Source of the DNA: Hydractinia symbiolongicarpus
Taxonomy: Eukaryota > Cnidaria > Hydrozoa > Anthoathecata > Hydractiniidae
Assembly: GCF_029227915.1 (NCBI RefSeq)
Contig: NC_079880.1
Coordinates: 23,498,501-23,562,500, forward strand
DNA: 64,000 bases
Reading direction: 5' to 3'
Position numbers and translations under genes: made by a program. Below are positions 11,182 through 20,400 of this stretch, piece by piece (the stretch's first letter is position 1; each line of letters begins with the position of its first letter). The notes beneath the pieces are model-generated. The model was not told the DNA's origin and made no database searches. It saw nothing but the letters and a program-made list of their open reading frames with translations.

Positions 11182-14100
11182 TCAATCAAGAATACTTAAA
11201 CCGTCATACACAGACCAATGGTCATTGCTGTTGTACTGGACATTCAAACTGGTTTGAAATTGCGTAAATGATCGAAATTGACGTGGTAGGATTAAAATTT
11301 TGAAGCATGTTTTCGCTAGAAGATACAAGCATTTTGGATTCTGATCAACAAATTCAACTTTTATTGAAGACGTAGGTAACAAACTTGACGATCCTGTTAT
11401 AAATCTAACCAATAAAAGCAACTCTGATTTTGTACAACTTCTAATATAGCGATTAAGATATGTGCTGATTATTCGGTCCTGTGGGCATGTTTCATTAAAA
11501 AAAATCTGTTCAATTTGTGATTCTGCAGTTGGAGTACAAGTTGAATAAAGTGAATCAATCATACTTTCACTCAATTTCTGCAAAAATGACCCCATACCTT
11601 CAACAATATATTTCATTGGTAGATATGGTCTGTTTATCAAAGCAGTTTTTGCAGCTTTCAAAAATAATGCCAATACGTTATTTGGTTTTGGCTTATCGAA
11701 AACGTTATAACTGTAAAGGACGTCGACTAAAGGTTGATTACTTGTCTCTTCTTCTTTGGAAAATCGCAATATTGTTTCTGTCTCATATGGTGTGACAAAA
11801 TTGAGAAAGGAACATAGTAATTGTTGTTTATCAACACGATCAAACAAAAGTTTCTTCACAGTGCTTTTACACAGTTGCAAAGGGAAAATAGCATACTGAA
11901 TGAAAGCATGGTTTACAATACTTCTAATTATTTCCAACTCTTCTTCATCAACACAGTCATCAAGTGGTACTTTTTTCATAACACCGTCCATTTTCTCAAA
12001 ATGTTTTTTATAAAACTCAGCATAACAATCCTTTGTAACACCATCTCCATAAGCTTCCTCGCCACTAAATCTAAATGCAGCTTTATGTGAAATAGTTCCA
12101 CGCTTTTTGTAAATATCAATTAACTCTTGGTACACATTATCTCTGGAAATATCAAAATACAAAGTAGAGTTATTTAGCTTTGATAGTTCATTTGCACGAA
12201 AGTCTTGCAGGCTATCAAACTCTTTTTTAGATTCACCAGATTTGTATTCCAACAACATTTCTGACTGAAGATTCCTATTTTCAACAAGATTATCATTCAC
12301 ATAATTCTTTTGTTCAGCAACAGTTGGTGGAACAACATCGTCATCATCTGATACAGTCATTGTAGCATAACCACGAAACCCAACTGTTCCACCTGGTGTC
12401 ATAGGTGTTGGTGTTTCCTCTTCATTAACATTAAATATGCCAGAGAATACTTTTTCATCTGGAGAAACTTTGTGTCGATCAAAATTGATTAGGGTAAAAT
12501 GTTCTGGCTGTAAAGATAGTCCTCCAACCCAATCATACACCTGAGTAAATTTAGCAGTATCATGAAATAGACGTGCTTTATTTCCTATAACAGGATGGCG
12601 TATGGATATTGTGACATGTGCCTCACTAAGATCAGGTTCTGGCATGACTCGATTCTTTGTTATGTTCATAATATCAATTAACCGACGTTCTTTTACTGCC
12701 ACAGTATCCTCTATTTCTTCAGTTTCATTTAACAATGATTGTGGTTGTTTATTTTCGTTTTTAACATCACTTTTTTTTTTATCGGCCTCTAGTGACGTAT
12801 TATGAGCTTCATCAATTTCATCTCTCAATCTTTTGCGTTCTACGGATGAACCTAACAGAATAGGACGGTTATTATCTTCATCACCAACTAAATTAATATT
12901 AGCAACTTTATGAGTATTGAAAGGACTTTCAAATAAAACATCGTCGTCTTGGTCATCCTCAAAGATATTGCTGTTTAACTTTGTGAACAAACTGGACAAA
13001 ATGGATTTCTTTTTTATTTTGAGATAAATGCGAATATGTTTCAGATTATGTTCTTTAACATAACTCTCTAATGTCAAATCATCACTTAGCTTGTCACCAG
13101 AGAAACTACCAACATAAGTTTCAAACAGTGACAATGAACCCAAAACTGGATTGTTATCCTTTGGAAAAAAGGTTTTATGCAATTGTTCTTTTATACCACT
13201 CATAGTAATGTCCCGAGGTAAGGAAAGTTTTCTGGATCCACTAGTACATTTCACATAAGAATATTTTTTTAATCTCTCATTAAAGTTCTGCAACCAACAT
13301 TTACAGTAAATGAAAGTTTATTTGGTTTCTCCATTGCATGACCATTTCTAATGGCAGCAGCTAATTCAGCCTTAACTTTATCTTTTTTACAGTCAGATAA
13401 TTTGGCTTTACCATGTTTTGTATAAGCTCTGACGGCAAGGATATCTCCTAATGCTGTCAAACCCATTGATTTCATCATTTCGTCAGTGGATGCATTAATA
13501 GCTTTGTTCTGCCCAATCTTGAAACGGGCCCCGTCTTAAGACTGGCCAGGCCAATCTTCTTACAGTGATAAATGGGCGGCCAGTCTTAAGACTGGACTGC
13601 CCAATCTACGGACGTACATGTCCAATCGTAGAACGAATGTGGAAGACAAAAAAAAGAATAAAAAATTTTGACTGTAGCTACAGGAACTTTAAAATGAAAC
13701 TTTTCCTGCAAATCAAAAGGCTAAAAAATTATACCATGTAAACTATTAAAACATATTAGCTAGCTAGCTAGCTAAACTTCTCATCCAATAAAGTTACCAG
13801 CTAGCTAACTAACTAAATATGGTTAAATAAGATTTATCTGACTCTTCATATATAAACATTTTTCAAAACTTGGCTACAACAAACTGTATGAAAATGCTAA
13901 ATGTATAATAGGTGCTATAGCCACACAGTTAGTTGGCTAGCTACGATTTTTATTTTGTCCAAAAACTGGCCTGGTCAATTCAACAGTACTGGCAAATTCG
14001 TTTTTTGTGGTGTAGCTAAATACGCCAAATATGATTTTTTAATGTGCTTAAAAATGTTTGTTGGGTCTTGGAAATAACAGAGCTTGTGTGGCACATCCCT

Positions 14101-14610
14101 TCTTTAGAATCTAAAAGGCGTCTGAAAATGGGCCTTACATGGTCTCCTGCCTAATCTTGTGAGGCACTGCCCAGTCTTAAGACTGGCCGGCTAGTCTTTA
14201 GACTGGGCATTTTTATGTCCAAAGATTGGGCAGTGTCCTAAGATTGGGCAGAACAGCTTCACCATCCATCTGAAACAGACAATAGAAATAATAATAAAAT
14301 GTTTGGATATATTATTATCTATCTATCTACCAAGTGGTAAGAAAATAAAATTATTAGTAACTAATACCTTGTTGGTTCTCAAAGTATCTACTGTAGGATT
14401 GTCCACACCTCTTTTAATCAGAAATTGGCAGATCTATAAAATAACAAAAAAGTCGGGGATCAGACAGAACAGTTAAGCTAGCTAAACTTTTCAGTTTTGA
14501 TAGCTATGCAGCTAGCTACAAAGTAAATCACAAGATTTTGATATCTCAATACGGAAATGACACACTTTATATCCTTAATTACTTACTTCTTCGACTGACA
14601 CTGTTGCCAT
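11182..14610 (-). CDS. SAM-like / ubiquitin-like / HECT E3 ubiquitin ligase (transposon cargo)
   Basis: Predicted E3 ligase forming a ubiquitin thioester on a HECT cysteine. Exons: 14610-14587 (MATVSVEE, then GTAAGT), 14433-14368, 14269-14255 and 13508-11182, all phase 0. Exons 1-4 start encode a SAM-like helical domain ending in MGLTALGDILAVRAY. Numbering from 13293: residues 1-95 look beta-grasp/ubiquitin-like, 100-220 acidic and disordered, 224-290 UBX-like, 375-703 HECT. The FRFSGEEAYGDGVTKD N-lobe block, the LLLLVRFITGSSSLLP C-lobe block and catalytic Cys663 in KTCFKILILP are present; the N-lobe is shorter than in classical HECT ligases. One base appears to be missing near 13290, between VNVG and NFNERLKK. 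Intron 3 (14254-13509) is an inserted MITE. The ATG lies just inside the right palindrome array, which supports cargo status; a captured host gene is the alternative. Confidence 0.7.
13509..14254 (-). mobile_element. MITE acting as an intron (introner-like)
   Basis: About 746 bp bounded by perfect 15 bp inverted ends (GTTCTGCCCAATCTT). Inside both ends are further GCCCAATCTT and CCAGTCTTAAGACTGG copies. It interrupts the SAM-like exon between GAAGCT and AAAGCT, an approximate target duplication. Read on the minus strand the element begins with GT and its inner terminus supplies TTGGGCAG as acceptor; removing it joins GAA GCT to AAC AAA in frame. Unspliced, the reading hits a stop within the element. 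Confidence 0.65.
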
Positions 14611-14814
14611 AATCAATATAGTCCTTTCTGCGTCCGTGTCAAAGAAAAGCAATATCTTGTTAAAATCAATTTGTCACAATGTCATTATTCGAAATCGCAG
14701 CCATTAGAGCAAATACGACATTAGTATTAAAAAATGTAAGCTTAAAAAATCTTCTTTGCTTCTTCTAATATTATTAGTTATACGTAGACGCCAAAAAACC
14801 ATGTGGATATTCCC

Positions 14815-15328
14815 TAGGACGTCCTAGCGATCTCTAGGACGTCCTAGAGCCCGTAGGACGTCCTAAATATACTTAGGACGTCTTGAGACCCTTAGGACGT
14901 CCTAGAGCCCCGTAGGACGTCCTAGATATTCCTAGGACGTCCTAGAGAACCTGTAGGACGTCGTAGAGACCCTTAGTACGTCCTAGAGAACCTGTAGGAC
15001 GTCCTAGAGCCCCGTAGGACGTTCTAGATATTCCAAGGACGACCTAGAGAATCTGTAGGACGTCGTAGATATTCTTAGGACGTCTTAGATTCACTTAGGA
15101 CGTCCTAGAGGCCCGTAGGACGTCCTAGAGGCCCGTAGGTCATCCTAGACACCCTGTAGGACGTCCTAGAGCCCCGTAGGACGTCCTAGAGTCCCGTAGG
15201 TCATCCTACACACCCTGTAAGACGTCCTAGAGGACTGCAGGACGTCCTAGAGATTTTTAGGACGTGCTAGAAGTTTGCAGGACGTCCTAGACACCCGTAG
15301 GACGTCCAACAGCTCCGCAGGACGTCAT
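14815..15328. repeat. Right subterminal array of AGGACGTCCT palindromes (26 units)
   Basis: About 26 units of 19-21 bp around AGGACGTCCT or close variants (ACGTCGTA, GGTCATCC). Twice as many units as at the left end, with spacers commonly AGAGCCCCGT or AGATATTCCT rather than the left-end sequences. Confidence 0.8.
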
Positions 15329-15380
15329 AAAGAAACTGTGAAAGTAGCGGTGCGATTTTTGGCAGATATGACGCTCCGTA
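15316..15380 (-). repeat. Right terminal inverted repeat
   Basis: Inverted copy of 8873-8937; ends GACGCTCCGTA, then CAAAAG repeated from the left flank. Confidence 0.8.
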
Positions 15381-15386
15381 CAAAAG

Positions 15387-16146
15387 TATAAAAATATAAT
15401 ATCTAGTTTCTTAACAAACAAATAATACCTAGTGTGAAGTGACAGGGTAATGAGAAGTGCGTAAGATTTGTTCAAGTTAACTTAAAAACGCAAACTAAGT
15501 TTTTTTAATAAACAGCTAAAAAAAGGAGGATAAGAGCAGGAAAAGAGGAAAAGCAATATTTGTTTATCAAGTAGACGTCTAAACGTTGGATTTGTTCTAA
15601 AGAGCAGAACTTCCAGGCATTCCGTCATCCAATTCAGTTTAATTTGAAAATGCACTACACTTAAAATGTCAAAATAGTGCTATAAAGCGAGGACGACACG
15701 ATTTTTTTTCATGCGCATGCAAAGGGACTTGTTTCATTTCTTGCTCCTGAACATGTTGCGCGTGTAGCTACCACAAAAACCAACAAGCCTTTTTTACAAA
15801 CGAAACAAGGAAAGATAGTATCACGTAACGGCATTGTCGACCGAGAAGATAAATCTGAAATGTGATAGCGGGCTCTTTGTGCGAAAACGTACCATCTAAA
15901 AGTTGGTTGCCATTAAGGATACGATAGCCCCTTAGAGTTGAAATTATCAAAAAAATTTTTTTTTTTTTTACGGATGTAACTTTTATGCTAAGTTTCTAGT
16001 AAGTTTTAGAAAAATTATTCTATAAAAATGTTATTTTGGTGGGATAGAACAGAAAAAATTTCTTTATAACATTATCTTGCCCCAAATATGAGTCACGAAT
16101 TTTATATATTTTTTAAACACACACACTCTGTATCAAAATTAAAGAC
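15387..16146. other. Non-coding stretch
   Basis: No gene or clear repeat seen. It holds a T-run at about 15954-15969 and a short block near 15700 (CATGCGCATGCAAAGG) resembling the repeat upstream of the AGAT genes. Confidence 0.5.
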
Positions 16147-16607
16147 TTTAAGGGGGGGGGGGGGGGGGGTCACACTAGAATTTTAAAGGCATGCTAGAAA
16201 TTTAGAGCACATTTAAAGCGTGATTAATAATGTGAACGCATTTTTGCTTTATTAAAATATCTTTCAAATTATGTTTACTTGCTTTAAACATGTTTTAAAT
16301 GAAGCAAAAATAAAGAGTGCTTCGAGGCACTCTTTATTTTTGCTTTAGCTGCTATAAGTGCATAAAACAATAAAATGAAAATTATGCACAAATATTTGAG
16401 TATTAAAAGTAAGGATTTTGAGCGGGTATTATGAAAGTGAAAGTTCATTCGTATGTGAGAAAAACAACAACATGAACGTTCTGTTTTAAATTTTGTTTAT
16501 AAATCTCCCTTTGATGTTACAGGCAACTTGCTTTAGTCAAAGCATGATTCATTTTTATACTAAGCATGCTTTATTCTAGTGTGAACCCCCCCCCTAAAGT
16601 ATAATGT
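16147..16607. mobile_element. Foldback MITE with G-run termini and central perfect hairpin
   Basis: Left end: TTTAA, about 18 G, then TCACACTAGAA and a nearby GCATGCT. Right end: the inverse (AGCATGCT...TTCTAGTGTGAA, then a C-run and TAAAG). The centre is a perfect 19 bp stem (16302-16320 with 16327-16345) around a six-base TTCGAG loop. No coding content. The superfamily cannot be told without target duplications. Confidence 0.65.
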
Positions 16608-17490
16608 TATACTTTCCTTTTATATACTGTTCTTTTTAATATTTATTTTTTTATTGCCATCGTTTTTATTTGTACGTTTAGAAGCCATGTTTCACATTTA
16701 TCAATACAAATTTTTAACTTACTTGTTTGTTTGAAAAAATTTTTCTCCGTTCCAGTTTTTTTTTTCACAAATTTATTTTCTTATATACTCGTAGGGAATT
16801 TATCAATGTTTTATAATATATAAAAATGTTTTAAAAAAGGGACATGTTAAGCAGATACTTTGAATATACTCAACATGTGTCAAAAGGGTCTACCATATCT
16901 TTAAATATCTTCGTAATATACCAAACAATTTTGCTACCAATATACGGCAAGAGTTTATTATTATTTACTATTATTATATATATTATTTACTATTTTTAGC
17001 CACATGCTGAATGTAAACATTTTAAATGATCATATGGGTGATTTTAATTGATTAATAAAGAATATGTGTCAAAAATGTGTTGCAACAACCTGCAGAGGAT
17101 GGCAACACAATAAAACATTTAAAAAAAATGTTGCTAGCACAAAATTTGTTTAATTTTTTTTTTCCTGCAGCAAAATAGAATGGATTTGTTTTGTCCACGT
17201 GTTGCAGCAACAATTTTTTTGTACCTAAGAAATTGTTGCTTATGGGCCACAACGGGTCTTTTACATGCGAGTGCAATGTATCATGTTGCATTTCATGCAC
17301 AGGAAAAGAATACCTCGTAACGCCCTAGCTTAAGAAACGATATGAGTTACAATTAATTGGCATATTTTTTATTGAAGCTGCAAAGTTGCTAAAAAGACTT
17401 ATGCTTGCCATTTTTAATGCTTTTTTATAGCGACAAGCGACTTTCCTTGAATTTTAATGACTTTAATGACTTTTTAGTTAATTATTTCAG

Positions 17491-20400
17491 ACTTCATCGT
17501 TTCGTCAATATTCAACTCCAGTGGTAAACTCTCACAATGACTGGGATCCTCTAGAAGAAGTTATTGTTGGTAGGGCAGACAATGCATGTATACCAGTACT
17601 TACACCAGAAGTAAAAGCTTGCACAGGTGAAACACAGTGGGACTACTTAAGAAAGCATGGCGGGCAAAAATACCCTCAGGAGTTAATCAATAAGATGAAC
17701 GCGGAAGTCGAAATACTTTGTGATATTTTGCGCCAGGAGGGCGTTATTGTCAGACGCCCCGATATCGTCGATCATCAAAAAGTAAGAACCGTCATCGTTG
17801 CTTACATTGTCAGTCGCAGATTGTTTTTGTTTGTTTTGTTGTTGTTGTGTCATGGTATCATGTACTGTCGTGTATTATTCTTTATAGGTATCTATCGTTG
17901 CCTGTTGTTTTTTTGTGTTTTTGTTTTTTGTCTGTTTGTATCGTCTATTGTCGTTCATTTTTTTCTATGGAAATCTGAAGTTATCAGTTTGTTTAGTTTG
18001 TTGTTACCGTTGTTATCTGTCTCTTGTTTCTGTTGTCGTGTTTCTGTTTAGATCATCTGTTGTCGTATATGGTTAAGTCTTCCGTAATTTTTTGTTTCTA
18101 TCGTCGATGTGTACATTTTTTTCTGTTTTTTTTGTTGCTGTCTGCTGTTGCTTCCTATGATTTTCTTTGGCAATGTGGATGTATGACAATTATAAATGCA
18201 TGTTTCAGTTTATTCACCTCCATTGGCACCTGCTTTTGCCAGATGTTATATGCTGTTGTCGTCGCAAAGAAATACATAACAGATTGTTGTGCATTTTTAG
18301 GAATTTAGTACACCAGATTTTACTTCAATTGGATTGGAAGCAGCTATGCCTCGTGACTTTCTTTTAGCCGTCGGAAATGAATTAATTGAATCACCTATGG
18401 CATGGAGAAACCGTTTCTTTGAATATCGTGCATACCGAACATTAATAAAGGAATATTTTTCGAGAGGTGCTAAATGGACAACGGCACCAAAAGCTACTAT
18501 GTCAGACGAGCTGTATGATCCAGTAAATATAATGATTTATTTCTTTAATTCTCGATAGATTTTGTTTGCTTAATCACCTTAATACATGACACCATAATAC
18601 AACCATAAATTTTGCAGTATTAGGAATATCAAATAAAATCTACGAAGGACAGACATGAATTAGCAGCTCAGGGTAGATTTGTGACAACTGAATACGAGCC
18701 ATGCTTCGATGCCGCTGATTTTATGAGAGTTGGAAAAGATATTTTCGTGCAAAGAAGCCAGGTATGGAAGTTATTTAAGTTTATTTTTAGTCATTTTTAC
18801 TTGAAAGGGAGCCATTAAAGTACCAGTCTAATGAAACGGTACGGAAATCATAGTTGTCTTGTCAATAGAACCGCCTTAACAAGGTACAAAAATGTTTTAC
18901 AAACCATTTTGTATTAATACTTTGAATTTAGTTAGATTTGCTGATACCAACTATTAACGATTCCTTGTGAAACAAAGAGGATCAGGGATTCAGTAGAATG
19001 AAAATATTATGTTGCAAACGAAAACATGCTAAAGCGAGAACTGAAATGTGGACTGCGATTCCACATATTTTGTTGTCATATAAATTTTTAACTCCCTCAA
19101 ATTATGACTCGCCAGTCACTGTAAACTGTATAAATTAACTCGCCAGTTATAATTTGCTAATGAATATTAAATGTTCAGCTATTTTAAATTAGCAATTAGC
19201 AGTTAGGAAAGACTCCTTGGATCCACTTAGCAAGCAATGACTTCCTAAGTGGATTGTGGCTTCAATTTATAAACTAAAAATGCCAGTCAGAATAAACAAC
19301 AACAATTTTTTCCGGATTAATACAAACCTCATTTTAGATAAGCACTATTTTGAAATGTTAAGCTGTTTAGATTCTTTCTTAAAACGCCCCAAATGTGTTT
19401 ATTTTTTGGTATTTTTTGGAATTTTTTTACGTGAAATTCTCAATATCTCATCCCTTTTCGCGATTGTGAGGAAAAAATAAGTTTTTCCCCTAGTAATTCC
19501 TTATGACTTGGATAGGAATTTTTTTTTAAAAAAACAGAATAAAAAATACAGTTATTTCTTGTGAAATCTATCAATTATATAAATTCTTTATAACATGAAA
19601 AATCGAGCAAGATTCGTGATTGATAATTTTCCGTCCAAAATTTCTGTAACACGAATCAATTTTGCTATACAAACAGAAAGACCGACAAAATAGATAATAA
19701 AAACAGATTAATAAATTGTTTTATTGGATTTGCTTACTCTTCCAGCTTTTTTTAATCCCAATTATCCAGACTTTTATTCAAATCATTAGTTGGAGAAGGT
19801 GTTCACAAATTGATGTGGGTAAATTTCCATTTTTGAGGCCTGAAATATAGGCGCGTCACTTGGCCGGTGCGGTGCAGCCGGTAAACTGCAAACATTTTAC
19901 TTTGTCGACCAGCACGTCCAGTAACCAAGATCAAAGGTGTGCTAGCTGTGCTTTCTACAATATCCTCATTCTGGAGGAACGCGCTCTACGACTCGGAAAA
20001 ATAGGCCTGAAAAATCAGCAGCAAAATAGCACCATTTAAGATTTGGGACCTAACCAAGTGAGATCAGAAGTACTAAAACTGTGAACATTTAGAAGTGAGT
20101 GTGAGCTTTACCTCGTTTGCAGTGCGGTTACTTACATAGAAGCGGCTTTTCAATTGCTTGTGGTCATACGCGTCATTTTATTTCATTTCCCAACTTTCGT
20201 GATTTTGGTGTCCCTTTTTACAAGTTCCTAAATCTCACCTTTCTCACATACCATGATATTACTCTGCTCTTCGTAATATTTTCTATTAAAAATTTACCCT
20301 GCATTTCTAATCTTAAGTCCCACTTTTTCCGTATTCCACTTTTTCGTGATGTGGATTTTCATGGAACTTGATTATGAATTGCTTGTAAGCGGTTTAAGTT

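Larger units (their letters stand above)
8873..15380. mobile_element. IS3EU-like DNA transposon with integrase and HECT ligase genes
   Basis: The first about 65 bp (TACGGAGCGTCATATCTG onward) reappear as an inverted copy at 15316-15380 with about 90% identity. Each end continues inward into an array of AGGACGTCCT palindromes (8926-9174 and 14815-15328). Two convergent genes fill the space between the arrays: a DDE integrase on + (about 9268-10561) and a SAM-like/HECT gene on - (11182-14610). Flanking direct repeat: CAAAAG at 8867-8872 and 15381-15386 if the termini start with TACGG; because the flank and terminus are mutually palindromic around GTAC, an 8 bp reading (ACAAAAGT) fits equally. 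Both genes carry single-base frame breaks, so this copy is probably inactive or contains sequence errors. The IS3EU name is from the integrase family; the HECT gene as cargo is inferred from position. Confidence 0.8.

Noticed and set aside
11517-12090. Plus-strand ORFs opposite the HECT gene
   Set aside because: Shadows of the conserved HECT reading on the minus strand.
13291-13308. Possible tiny intron explaining the frame break in the HECT gene
   Set aside because: The only GT-AG pair here would be about 18 nt, too short to splice; a one-base indel is simpler.
17782-18300. Several ORFs downstream of AGAT-1 exon 1 (for example 18024-18308)
   Set aside because: They lie in an intron with good GT-AG borders and a low-complexity T/G-rich composition; the same holds for 33305-33697 in AGAT-2.
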